From Butyriboletus loyo (taxonomy: Eukaryota > Basidiomycota > Agaricomycetes > Boletales > Boletaceae), in contig JBBPSI010000028.1 in the NCBI GenBank assembly GCA_038093515.1, positions 62,001 to 126,000 on the forward strand: DNA of 64,000 nt, given 5' to 3'. The position numbers and the translations under genes were made by a program. Shown one piece after another: positions 33,360-44,400 of this stretch. A model generated the notes under the pieces. It was not told the origin of the DNA, did not search any database, and saw nothing but the letters and a program-made list of their open reading frames with translations. The stretch's first letter is position 1. Each line of letters starts with the position of its first letter.

Positions 33360-35161
33360 ATGATGAGGCCACTTTCCGTCATCACCTTTGCTTTCCTTTC
33401 GTGTGCTCTGGCAGCACCGCAGCCCGTCTTGTCTCGTGACCCTATCCATGTTCCCATCCTCAGACGCTGCAATGTTTCTGATCGCGTGGCCAATCTACCA
33501 AATGTCATGGACGCGGTCAAGCACAAATATGGAGTCGCCACCTTAAATACGAAGAGGTCGGAAGGCTCTAGTTGCAGTTACATCCCAGTAACGAACGAGG
33601 TATGTCACTTCCGGTTTCCCGCCCCACGTCGGTGTTCATATCACAGCTTGCAGCAAAGTGACGTCAGTTATTCAGGTGTTGTGAGAATAGGAACGCCGTG
33701 CGTATCTGTCACGAGTCGATTCCCCTTTGGCTAACAAAGGTCTTTGCCAGGCCCCAAGACTTCAATGTGATTCTTGATACTGGTTAGCCCACAATTTATT
33801 TATGCCTCGAATGTCCTTCGACTCGTACCTAGGGTCCTCCGATCTATGGGTGGCCACTACTGCCTGTACGGAGTGCCCGTCTGGCGTTCCCCTCTTTAAC
33901 CCTTCAAAATCTTCAACCTACAATAATGTTAGTTCCCCAGTTAGCATTGGCTATGGATCCGGTATCGTGGCCGGATATGCCTCCGAGGACACTGTCACCT
34001 TTGGAGACTTCACTCTGCAAAATCAGCGCCTTCGTACGCATATTTATGTTATCCTGGTGGCTAGTCTTCACTGTTGCCTCCAGTTTCCGTTGATTATGTG
34101 CACATCTCGGGTGGCTTGCTCCAAGGCTTTTCAGGCATTATGGGACTCGGATTTCAATCCATTTCTTTCCTCCAGACCCCACCATTTTGGCAGGCACTGA
34201 ACGACCAGAATGAGTTACCTCAGCCAACATTTGGATTTTACCTCGAACGCCATGTCGATCGGGATGAAAGGGCGGGTACTGCACCTGGAGGCACTCTCAC
34301 TCTTGGCGGTACTAATACTAGTTTGTACACTGGCAATATCGAATTCATCGTTATGCCGAATGGTACTACACCTTCTTATTGGCTCCAGCAGGTGCAGAGT
34401 GAGTGCTTTCTACCGTGGTCGTTCGTTGATTAAATCGACTTGTCATTTCATTCAGCTGTGACGGTCCAGGGCACGTCGATCAGTATTCCAAGCTATAGTG
34501 GTCTCGCTGCGATCGACACTGGTACTACATACATCGGTGCACCAGGATCCATTGCCCAGGAAATCTGGGATAATGTTCCTGGCTCCCTACCGTTGGCCAA
34601 TCAATACTATGGCATGTACGCATTTCGTACGTATTCATCAACTCTATCCAAACACAGCGTCATCCTCATGCAATCTTGTCTCGCGTGTAGCTTGCAGCAC
34701 CAACGTCAACATCTCCATATCTTTCGGTGGTACCAGCTGGGCCATCAACCCCGTGGACATGAACGTTGGCACGATCGAGCTTCAATCGGGCTCGGATCAA
34801 ATGTGTGTCGGCAGTCTATATGGAATGGCCAGTGCAGGTAGTGATTCTATGCCCTCTTGGGTCATCGGGGACGTCTTTCTCAAGAACGTGTACTCTGTCT
34901 TTCAAGCGGATCCTCCTGCCGTCGGGTTTGCACAACTTGCGAGTGGATTGCAGAATTCGGGTGAGAGAGAGAGATTCTCTTCCGTCCGATATTCGCTGGC
35001 TTTTTTGGTTTGTTGACCTGACGATGTGCTGAATCCGCGTTTCTCTGTTGTCAGTGTCTTCGGGTGGTGCGAGCACGTTTCGCAGTGTCCATGGTTTCCT
35101 CTCCTTAGCATCACTGAGCTTCGTCATGTTTCTCCTTTCATGGCGCTCCGTCATAATATGA
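33360..35161 (+). CDS. Pepsin-type aspartic protease, predicted GPI-anchored (copy 2)
   Basis: Diverged paralogue of the gene at 28124-29900 with the same intron positions. Signal peptide MMRPLSVITFAFLSCALAAP and propeptide DPIHVPILRR with MDAVKHKYGV are conserved. Catalytic motifs are VILDTG-SSDLWVATTACTEC and LAAIDTGTTYIGAPGS. Core segments are SIGYGSGIVAGYASEDTV, GFSGIMGLGFQSISFL and WVIGDVFLKNVYSVFQADPP. The intron splitting the DTG codon uses GT here, unlike the GC in copy 1. The last exon (35052-35161) gives VSSGGASTFRSVHGFLSLAS and a hydrophobic end, fitting a GPI signal. An in-frame ATG 12 bp upstream (33348) exists, but the signal peptide is cleaner from 33360. Confidence 0.92.
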
Positions 35162-36861
35162 ACACGAACACAAGACGAGCGCGTGGTGGGTACATTTCAC
35201 GGTCTTCCCCCGCTGGACAAGCACGCACGAACGTGATGACTTTGCGATGCTTCACGCGATTCGTCTACACACCAATTATTTTGAATCCTGGAAATTAATT
35301 ATCTAGTCCCCCCTTGCGATGCGCTTTATGACCTTTAGCGATCCTGTCACTCGTTTCGCCCATCACGCTGATCTTATTATTATTTTATTTTGAACTCGTT
35401 CATCATCACAGTACCCCATAACGTCATGTAGTATCACGTTTTATTTTTCTAGATCTGCTTTCGAGGCGTTTTTGTCTTGGGTTCGATTTTACGTATGATT
35501 CTGGGTTTGGGAGACTTTTCTTGCCCGTGGTGACACCCACGACTTGATGTTGGAGACATTGAGTCAGATATCGATATCCCGGTATCCTAGTTTCATGGTT
35601 GATCTTTACACCAACTATGATTGTGACATTAATTGCGAGAGCCTATTTCAACGGCTCATAGAGTTCTTGACCAAGGTTGGTCTATTGGGCTTTGGTGGGC
35701 GGGTACGTTTCTGACTTGAAGATTCGGACAACTCAGTTGGATGAGTGTTTGGTTATGGGCCAGCCAATAGTGGGTGGCTCTGGCTTGTGAGGCTTTGTCT
35801 AGCTAGCTTGGCGATGGTTTGGTGACCAGACCGTCCCATGAACGAACGAACAAAACTATCTGGCCAACGACGCTTATTAGAGGCAAGCCGTCGATAGTCT
35901 GGTCACCAGACTACGTGAAGCCAAGTCTCGGGTCTGAGTCGAAGCCCCAAGACGTTTCCGATGGACACGACATGATGACATGGCCTTCGCACTCCTGTGG
36001 CGCGGCAAGTATCTCCCGTCTTTCGCTTTCGCAGATGGAATATGGCGTGGCATGCATGTCCTTTCAATGTGGGTTTCATGCACGTCAAAGGGACTGAGAA
36101 ACGCTTGTTATAACATGCGTGTGGCGCGAGATTTGAATCGGTTTCTTTTTTTTTCCCGTGTGCCCTTGGCCTAATCTAATCACGGAAGAAAAAGGAAGGA
36201 AAGGAAGAACACGAATGTACGATCGTTACTCCGGCCTCAGGAGCCTGGCCCCTGTTGACAGTGGCACGAACCACCTCGTTCGGAAGACATGATACAAATT
36301 CGACAAATGACTATTCAATTGTAGACTCTGTTCCATGTCGTACGAATCTAAAGCCCAAAGGCGGTTGTGAGATGACTCGTCCGTATCATTGCATCGGGGG
36401 TCATCTAGAAAAGGACGGAAATCGTCAGCCATGCCATCCGAAGCATCCGAAGAAAAAATCGAAATTTAATTATCACTTGTCTGAAATGGTATGAAAGGAC
36501 ACACGCGCCGACTTTTGATCAAGAGTGGCATGGCCGATGTGCATAGACTATATCGTGTCCTGCTTACCTCTTCAAACGTGACTACGAGCGTGCTAGCAAT
36601 ACCCTTGCTGGTAGGGTCACATCTTGAACGCGGAGGAGAGCTTAGCTGACTCTGACCAGGGCCCTTCATGGGGCCTTGAGGGAGGGAATGGCAACAAAGG
36701 ATAGCGTCTGAACTCGCATTTGAGGGTTTTCCAGCCTTTCCCCTTCCTGTCTGTTTACAAATAGATTATATCAACGAAACAACCTTCCAAACCCGGAATT
36801 CACCGACGCCCTCTGGGCCGGGGGGAACCTCCTCGAAAGTTACCGAAAGGGTCACCAGAGC
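35162..36861. other. Intergenic, contains a GGTSACC palindrome repeat
   Basis: 1.7 kb without a recognised gene. T-rich sequence after protease 2 (35330-35470) is probably 3' UTR. A repeat with palindromic ends lies at 35816-35912. A T-run is at 36146-36155. Confidence 0.45.
35816..35912. repeat. Small repeat with palindromic GGTSACC ends, copy 1
   Basis: Both ends are hairpins: GGTTTGGTGACCAGACC at 35816-35832 and AGTCTGGTCACCAGACT at 35896-35912. The right arm reads, on the minus strand, into CTATCGACGGCTTGCCT. That 17-bp string recurs at about 42958-42974 next to another GACTGGTCACCAGTC palindrome. Non-coding. It may be a tiny MITE or foldback element. Confidence 0.6.
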
Positions 36862-36871
36862 ATTCGAGAAT
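36862..36871 (+). promoter_or_regulatory. Heat-shock element upstream of hsp20 gene
   Basis: ATTCGAGAAT contains the inverted TTCnnGAA core bound by heat-shock factor. Further TTC units follow at 36876, 36885 and 36891. It lies about 175 bp before the ATG of the small heat-shock gene. Confidence 0.55.
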
Positions 36872-36928
36872 GCAGTTCTCATAGTTCTCGTTCAATCCGT
36901 ACATCAAACGATGGGTCGCTGTGTACAC

Positions 36929-36934
36929 TATAAA
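36929..36934 (+). promoter_or_regulatory. TATA box of hsp20 gene
   Basis: TATAAA in the context CACTATAAACAAAC, 58 bp downstream of the heat-shock element and 112 bp before the ATG at 37046. Confidence 0.55.
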
Positions 36935-37045
36935 CAAACAGCACATGCGAGGACGTCTGACCCTCAGCACATCCAAACTCGGCATCTCACCGCTGAGGCT
37001 TTCGGCCAACACTCAATCGTACTAATTCAATACATCCTACCAATC

Positions 37046-37524
37046 ATGTCCCTCATGCGATTTTATCACGACCCGCTCACCGAGATCGACCGTCTACTTG
37101 ACAACGTACTCGCAACTCGTCTCCGGCCATCCATTTCAGCGAACGTCCGGTATCCCTCAACCCAACGCAACGAATCCAAGGACGCCAACACCGTGACAGC
37201 AACGTTTGAACTCCCCGGCGTGACTGTAGATGACATCACCATCGACGTTCACCAGGACCGTCTCACGGTTGCCAGTGAGACGATGAAATCCCACTCTCGG
37301 GTAGTCTGTGCGTGAACGTATCTATGGCAAGTTATCCCGAACGCTGCAGGTCCCCTTTGTGACCAAGGTAAGCGTAGGATGGTTTCTTCATACCGCTCGA
37401 CTTGCGGTGCTAATCAATCTCTTAGCCTGACGATGTCAAGGACACGATAGAGAATGGTATCTTGACAACGACCTTCCCGAAGACGACTCTCGAACAAGAA
37501 GCACGACGTATTGCCATTCAGTAA
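37046..37524 (+). CDS. Small heat-shock protein (Hsp20), frame break in core
   Basis: ATP-independent chaperone of the alpha-crystallin family. MSLMRFYHDPLTEIDRLLDN starts the N-terminal arm. The core begins with VTATFELPGVTVDDITIDVH and QDRLTVASE. The next conserved strand, RERIYGKLSRTLQVPFVTK, is in a different frame. The reading frame from the ATG stops at TGA 37312-37314, while RERIYGKL reads from GTG at 37308. A 37368-37425 intron then leads to PDDVKDTIENGILTTTFPK and the stop at 37522-37524. A 31-nt GT-AG excision (37301-37331) restores frame but removes the conserved RERxYG block and is shorter than any credible intron. Either a one-base sequence error or a recent null allele. Confidence 0.8.
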
Positions 37525-37638
37525 AGGCGTTCTTCTCCTGAATGGACTCGGCGTCTTGCCCATTCAAGCGATGTAGCATACATGTTGCAGGTGTATCAGA
37601 GTCTATGAGTACAGCATTGTAATGATAATCTTTGGAAG

Positions 37639-38290
37639 TCATTGGCACGAACCAATATTGCGCAGGATATTTTCTGGAGGTTCGCCGCCACACTTGTCGA
37701 GCATGGTTTGGACTCTGTGTACAACAAACTCGGACCTCCTCTCCCATCGAAGAGAGTTAACAGTCGACTGAAGCTGGGTCACAGAGGGGCCGTTCACATA
37801 GCGGAACAACGAGATGTTATGATCAAGAGTGGCAAGGCTGCCGATACAGATTTCCTTCAACTTTGGAAACATCGGGGACAGGGCTTCCGGTGCCAGGGGA
37901 GACGCCACGTTGAGCAAGAAATCAAAGTCGCTCTGTCGAGAGCGAAGATAGGGGTACTTAAAAGTCACCACAACAATACGGGACGTGTACCTTCGCATCC
38001 GCTCCCAGTGATCGCACGCTGGAAGCTGACGGGATATCTACGATCACCATCGGTTACTGACATGCTGTCGGGAATGGTCCAAAGAGCCTACTTACAGTAT
38101 CGCCATACACCTGGTCTGAGATCGCATCTGGCAGTAGACCTGTCAAGGCGCAATCCGCTGGATCTGGCTCATGCCATAGGGCGTTCAATGAAGGACCTTC
38201 GAACGTGCGACAAGTCCACGCAAGAGATGTTTGGGCTGCAAAACTGCATACAATCTCGAAGATTTCAGTCGATTGCAGCGCTTGATGCAT
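37639..38290 (-). pseudogene. F-box protein remnant
   Basis: The start MHQALQSTEIFEIVCSFAAQ, followed by TSLAWTCRTFEGPSLNALWH, matches the F-box found at the N terminus of many basidiomycete F-box/LRR-like proteins (M-HxALxIPEIxxxIC, then LARTCRTFxDPALDALW). A second block, FKYPYLRSRQSDFDFLLNVA with FPKLKEICIGSLATLDHNIS, fits the following leucine-rich part. The frame then ends at 37639 after ENILRNIGSCQ, giving roughly 190 residues instead of the usual 450-600. No further leucine-rich sequence appears before the hsp20 stop at 37524. It is either truncated or pseudogenised. Confidence 0.6.
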
Positions 38291-39019
38291 GTTGACTCGG
38301 AGATCGAGGAGGTGAGAAGGAAAATGCCTGGTTCCATCACATTGAAAACTGTCGACTCCCACCCCATGGCGCCAAATTTTAATACTTGAGGGCCCGGATG
38401 GTGAGGCGATGAGGGTCGCGAGGTCGGGTCAGTGTACACTGTAAGTAGCTCGCTGAGAAAGCTTGACAATAAGAAGCGGTGGCGTAATCCTAAAATTGGC
38501 GAAAGTCACTCCACAGCGACGGTAACATTCACTAAGCCAGGTCGCGAACAACTGCGCCAGCAGGAAACTGAAGTGACTTATGATTGATCGAAACGAGGCT
38601 CTGAGCAGGGCTTGAGGTAATTGCGCATACAGAGACTTGAAGCTTGATACGTGTCGGTAAGGAGAAACGCATGTACAGGTCGCAACTGCGCAGAGTCAAC
38701 ATCCACAAAACTTCGTGCTTTGGTCAATTGACCGATACCTGGTTAAGCACTGTATATCTTCGAAATGGCAATTGGATGGTCAGCAAAAGGTGCGTGCAGG
38801 GGTTAGACGTTAGACAGCTGAATCTTGAATGTTCAGACCGACCGTAGGCTCAGAGCCAATTGGCAACAATCCCTCCATCGTCGATGCTCACAAAACAGAA
38901 GAACAAAACGACCAAGATGGACAGTGGTGGTACTATATATTCGGTCGCCTGATGAGAAGGACATCATAAGTGTGGTCGAGCAAGGAAGGTTCAACATCGG
39001 CGAGCGAAAGGCGGTCAGG
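38291..39019. other. Intergenic, probably decayed coding sequence
   Basis: Contains short frames such as WTVVVLYIRSPDEKDIIS near 38920-38960, directly upstream of the WD40 remnant. Nothing can be assigned. Confidence 0.35.
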
Positions 39020-39880
39020 AAGTGGAGCCGCGATGCACGTGGAAGGTCATGTTCTCAATGTTGCGATATCACAGGACGGAAGGTGGGTCGTGGATGGGGC
39101 AGAGAGACCGGGTGACGATGTGGCATGCGGAGACCAGCGAAAACTTCATGGTTGGCACGCAAAACGGGCGTACGCAACGAGAATTGCCACTGGATCGGAG
39201 GACTTGAGTGCATGCGTATGGTCTTTTTTGAAACACCAAGGAAGTTAGTCAGTGGTCGCGGTCAAGTACCCGCCTCGCGGAGACCTCCTCGCCACTGCAA
39301 CTTGGAACCGAAAATCCATTCGGATATAGGCATCAGTAAAGGGTTATTGGTCGGAACCAACGGCCAGCAGTCTGTAGCACTCGGCTACGCTCGGTTAGCG
39401 TCGGAAACCAGCAACTGTTTTACTGATGGGCCTATGATAATCAAAACGACCCTCCTCGTCGACAACCCTATCAGGGTTGCTTCACACATCAATCAATCCG
39501 TCGCCTGGTCGACCGATGGTCAACAGCTCTCTACCTTGTCAAGCGAGAGTCGCATTCATTGCCTCGACGCGTCCACTGGAACCTCGAGGTTCCAGTGGTG
39601 GATTCACAGTAGCGAAGATCCCGTATGTATCCCCTTAGCAAGAAACGGCGCGTCCATTGCAACATCCGCACATTCTCAGTGGACAGTTGTATGCACGAGA
39701 AAAAACGGATGTGTCATAGAGCATGCAGATATCCTAGGCTGGTCTGTACGTATTTCTCCCGGCAACAAAGTCGTGGGGAGTGGCGGGAACGGCACATATC
39801 ACCCTTCAGAACATCGATGAAATCTTTCCCCAGTCCTATCTTGTCCATCTTCTTGTATGGGTCCTTGCTATCAGGAAGAC
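39020..39880 (+). pseudogene. WD40-repeat pseudogene
   Basis: WD40-like strands appear in order but in changing frames. HVEGHVLNVAISQDGRWVV is at 39037, VTMWHAETSEN at 39114 and IATGSEDLSACVWSF in a third frame at 39183. GDLLATATWNRKSIRI, followed by a stop, is at 39278. QSVAWSTDGQQLSTLSSESR is at 39497 and VRISPGNKVVGSGGNGT at 39748, with ITLQNIDEIFPQSYL in another frame at 39798. At least three frameshifts and one stop break it. The order G-H, S-x-D-G-R, V-x-x-W-D is that of WD40 propellers, which end many basidiomycete NACHT/NLR proteins, but no NTPase part is found nearby. Confidence 0.7.
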
Positions 39881-40475
39881 CACTGGCGATGGCGCAGGCA
39901 AGCCCCCTCTCCTACAAGATAAGCGCTCAAATGCGTCCGTTGCTGGCCCGACTCGTCTTGTTGACATTCACGTCAATCATGACAAATCTAAGTGAACCTA
40001 AACTCCGTTTTTAGCTCGCAGACGCTCTGCACACGGAGTCCATGTGACTAGAGTATGAAGTAACAGAGGTCAGTAACCTGAGATCTCTCAGCGCGTTATC
40101 GGGCAGAGTATCGGAAACGTGAACCGAGATCACACTGAGCGTCTCCACGACAAACGCCCGCAGACAGTTGTATACATTTGAGAATCATGCACTGAATGTA
40201 CGTTGGACAGCTCGGGGTGGTGCATACGCTCTGTTTAAGAGCACAGAGATGGTTGGCCAACATCGTGGTCAGCACGTCAGTGACTAATTGTTACTCCTTA
40301 TGATGCCAAGTATACAATACACGCTTTTGCTGTATGCTTCTTACGCCTTGTCTTCTCCAACTAAATATCAATACCATATAATCATATTGCGGGTAAACAT
40401 AGAACGTAGAGATCGTGTTGCTGATAAGTAGAAATACAAATGCAATCCGGACGATACGAAATGAGATCTAGCTAC
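39881..40475. other. Intergenic, nothing recognised
   Basis: AT-rich towards 40475, where the minus-strand pseudophosphatase-like gene ends. No gene seen. Confidence 0.4.
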
Positions 40476-41426
40476 CTAATCGCACTTCGCGATCAGCTCC
40501 ACAAACTGCATGGACCACGGACCGAGGACGACATTCTGCCAGACTTCATCAAAATAGTCCATATCCGCCACACGCTTGATGGTAGTATCCTCCAGAAACG
40601 CGAGATAGCAAAACAGGACGGACAATACGTCTACCGCACGACTGGTGGGCGCGACGATGAGAACGTTCACGTTTTCATCTTCGAGTAGGTCGGCTTCTTC
40701 GTTGAGTATCGCGTCCAGCCCAAGATCGGGGGCGAGATAGACATATCGAGCCTTCCCATCCACCTCCCCTTCGTCTAGCTCTCTTGATACATCGTATTTT
40801 TCTTCTCCACACGGTTCGCCTCGTTCGTCTTTGCGTAGCTCTTCAGGCCACCATTTGGTGCTCCCGCCTGGCAGCGCCAGGGTGAGGAAGTCACGCGCTG
40901 CGAGAAGCTCCTTGGGACCCACCGCCGTTTGCTCTGGGGAGAGGCGGAGAGAAGAAGCGGGACAGAACAGGGACAGGCGTTGAACCAGTGCGTTTCGGGA
41001 GGTCTCTTCTCTTCTCCAGTCCGACAGCGAAAAAGGCATGTCCTCGGGCGGCGTGACATAATTGACCTGCACGACGTGGGTGAACGGCTCGTCATCAAAG
41101 GTGCGCAGCGCGCGCACGTCAGCTTCGTCGTCCGCTAGGGCGATGTACAATCCGTCTATGATCTCCACGAGGTGAGTTTCCTCTACCAGTGAAGGGGTCG
41201 GAGAGGGGGGAGGGGTATTGTACTCTTCGTCGTCCTGCGTTTCCTCCTCTTCGGCTTCGAATATGAGAATTAATTCGCAGTTACAATCGTGCACTTTGTT
41301 CCAATCCCGGTACGAAGTTGCTGTGATAGCGAGGGCAACTTGGCAACGCTCGCAGAGCCGTTGACGAGACTTGAGAGAAAGACAAGGTAACTGAGAAGTG
41401 ACCACGGATAAGGAGGATGTGGACAT
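40476..41426 (-). CDS. Dual-specificity-phosphatase-like protein lacking the catalytic Cys
   Basis: Single-exon protein of 316 residues from MSTSSLSVV (an in-frame ATG at 41489 is an alternative start). A CERC-like N-terminal segment and an acidic linker (EAEEEETQDDEEY) precede VEIIDGLYIALADDEADVRA with FTHVVQVNYV, which resembles the start of DSP domains (I-x-x-GLYLG, then ITHVLNV). Near the end, NVNVLIVAPTSRAVDVLSVL leads to FCYLAFLEDTTIKRVADMDY. In an active phosphatase this strand-loop-helix is VLVHCxxGxSRS. Here the His-Cys is replaced by VA, while S-R is kept. This suggests a pseudophosphatase, but the fold assignment is by pattern only. Confidence 0.65.
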   Translation of the reverse strand: MSTSSLSVVTSQLPCLSLKSRQRLCERCQVALAITATSYRDWNKVHDCNCELILIFEAEEEETQDDEEYNTPPPSPTPSLVEETHLVEIIDGLYIALADDEADVRALRTFDDEPFTHVVQVNYVTPPEDMPFSLSDWRREETSRNALVQRLSLFCPASSLRLSPEQTAVGPKELLAARDFLTLALPGGSTKWWPEELRKDERGEPCGEEKYDVSRELDEGEVDGKARYVYLAPDLGLDAILNEEADLLEDENVNVLIVAPTSRAVDVLSVLFCYLAFLEDTTIKRVADMDYFDEVWQNVVLGPWSMQFVELIAKCD

Positions 41427-44400
41427 GATTGTAAAAAATGGACTGAGTCTTGGAGTCAAGTAGCGACAAAGCGAACAAGGGATGCACAATCGCAGACTTT
41501 ATCGGGGGGATAGGGAAAACGATGCACATGGGTGGTTTATATGGAGGCATTGGTGGTTCGTCAAAGCAAGCATGTAGGCGGGCTGTGGAGAACAATGTAT
41601 TGTGGGCTGGACTGCCTTTCGGTGGACAAAAGTTCAACGGCGTCATAAGGGAGTTTCGAAGTCAGATTCCTGAAGGATACGCCAGGTTGGAGTGGAATCA
41701 ATAGACTCACCTCTGCGAAACCGTGTAGGGTGTGTGTTCCAAATTTCGTGTATCAGGTGAGTAAAACAAAGCACTCACCGCGTAACGATCTTGTGGAAGT
41801 TCGTTGTGACACTGATCGTGACGTGCAGCAAGTCGTCGGATCTGTTACGGGATGGTGTGCTTGAGGGATGTTCCAGGATTAGGGCATCCAACGTTCATGA
41901 CAATCCAGTTCCACACAAACCCCAGGGATCGATCCACCCAACATGCAGTTTCCACACATGTGGCGAGCGTTCGAGCAGAAGAACTGCGCAAGCTCAGCAG
42001 GGCTAATGATTCTCACAACTTTTTGGGCACTTCCCCTCGGGCTAATCTTGACTCGAACCACGTGCATTGTGGTCCACACTCATCCTGAATCTAGACCCAC
42101 CGTCAGCTATCCGGAAATTCACATGTCAACCCGGGTGGTTGGATGAATCTGCGTCGTCAGCGTGCCAAATATTCGGAACCGATACATCCTCTCTTTGGAC
42201 AGAGCAGCCGCACCCATCCACCATAGACACCTAAGCCCGGGAGAATCTAGACATAGATCAATTAATTCGCAGAAATTGAAGTTGAAATCGTGCAAACCTT
42301 CCCTCGATGGTTCTCGGTTGTCCTAGACGCAATGAACGCGCGAGGCCAGCTATAAATGAAGGAAAAATAAAGTTGGTTGTACGTGCAACGTAGTTCCGGG
42401 TTCGAAGTCAATCTTTTCATATGGAATATCATATCTTTGCTTCTTCTCTGCGCCCATTCTCTCAGTTCGTCATCGATCATCCGACGAAGTCGTCGGCGCA
42501 AAATTCAGTAGCAACGTACCGCCCACACCACTATTTCAGATACGGCCCCGCCCTGGAATATTGATATGATCCCTGTACTTCACGTCTGACACGGATCTCA
42601 GATGCATGAGCAGAAAGTAGTCATGAGTCATGACCTTTAGTAGACCCGTGATACGTCGCCCAAGATGGCACGGATGTTTGAGCGGCGTACTGCGAAATAT
42701 CATATTGCACTGGCTGCTTCTTGAGATAGGGTAACTATGTCATAGCTTGGCTTATCCAAGAAAGGGTCCCACTCACATAGTGCTTGACTCGTGTCGTCGC
42801 CGCCTACATTCCACATGATTAAGGCACCAAATAGAGTTGGAGATTAGTACATCGTCTGTAATCATAGCTTTTCAGGATCCAATTTGTTGAGGCATTTCAG
42901 GCACCCGCGAGAAGAACGAAGTGAAAGTTCCGAGTATAGTCGAACGTATGTGGCTTCTATCGACGGCTTGCCTGCTTGCCTCTTTTAGACGACTGGTCAC
43001 CAGTCTGGGTTTATTACCGGACAACAAATAATGTGCACTAACTTCCTAATCAGGCTTACTCCGCCTCATTGCTTACCCTGTGGACTTGAACTCAACAAAT
43101 GAATGATCGGAGACCGCCGACACATTCTCCAAGCCACCAAAGAGCATATTGTCGCCATGTCAGCTCATCTGAGTCCCAGCGAGATCTTCCGAGTCAACCG
43201 GAAGCACTGAGCAGTACACGTACAGTCCAACGAACACGGAGCTCTGGACAAGTATTTGTCCGGTAAACCAAGGTGAACCCAAAGCTCAGCGGAGCGCGGT
43301 TTAACATGTTGAATCGAGGTATGAAGTCGAGAGTAGCCGGACCGGGTACCGGTACTGATCGGTGAGTGAACTTGACCGAGAATTTGAAGCTTGGCAATGA
43401 CCGGTCGACTAGTCACGCCGCATGCACTGGCGGTGTCCGACTAACGAGGACTATCATTGTACACCGCCACGGACGGGTACGAATGGACTGTTGAATTGCC
43501 AACGCTTGTCTTCACACCGCCCTGGCTTGCACAACGAGGGCTGAGCGAGGTGCGAATCGGTTCACGAAAGCACGTAGGCTCGGGGCGTTCGGCTTCCCGA
43601 CGGAAAAGACTTGGACCGTTGGAGGACAAGCCTGTACATGTCACACTGTGAGTGAGTTCGGCTGGAGAAACGTTTCCCTAACTTGACCATCTGATTCAAG
43701 CTCGAGCTCAAGTCTGGACCGATAACCAAGTTCCTTTCATCAGCCGTCCGGATCTAATATTTGAATTGGCACAGCTGCATTGCCAGTGAACTGAGAAACA
43801 TTCGGTGTCCTGTCCTCGTTACGAGGGTAACTATCCAATGACTCATCTTCCGCAATGAATGTGGCAAGTGGCGCTTTGACGAGAAGAGGAAGAGGTTAAC
43901 TTAGTATATGCCTCATGGTTGGACAAAGCATCCATAACAACTCCTATCTCTCGAATAACCCTGCAACAACACTGTGAACTTGTGTTATTTGAAGTGCTGC
44001 TGCTGCTACTTCGTTTCTGATTCACGGATTTGCTAAATATTTGACTGTGTCGGCATTAAATCAAGAGAGGCAGGTCGAAGGGGACTCGGCGTCGGTGGTT
44101 GGAAGATCAGCCTAGCAACACGCTTCACAAACCCTGAGCGTTTGGAAAACCCAGCCAGCGGATTTATCCACAACTCTGCCTCAACGCACGTCCCTTTAAC
44201 TGAGCACGGTACTCTCGTCACACTGTTTGAGGCGTTGCACTTTCCACAACACGTTTTTTTCATAGTTTAAATGGTGGACGATCTATGAATAACGATGTCG
44301 TCTATATGTATGAGCTAGTTCATACCGCCATCAAAAGATGCGACACGGTGCGTACTCTACGAGCGATTGTACAATGCGTGTGGCGCCTAACCATGGTAAC

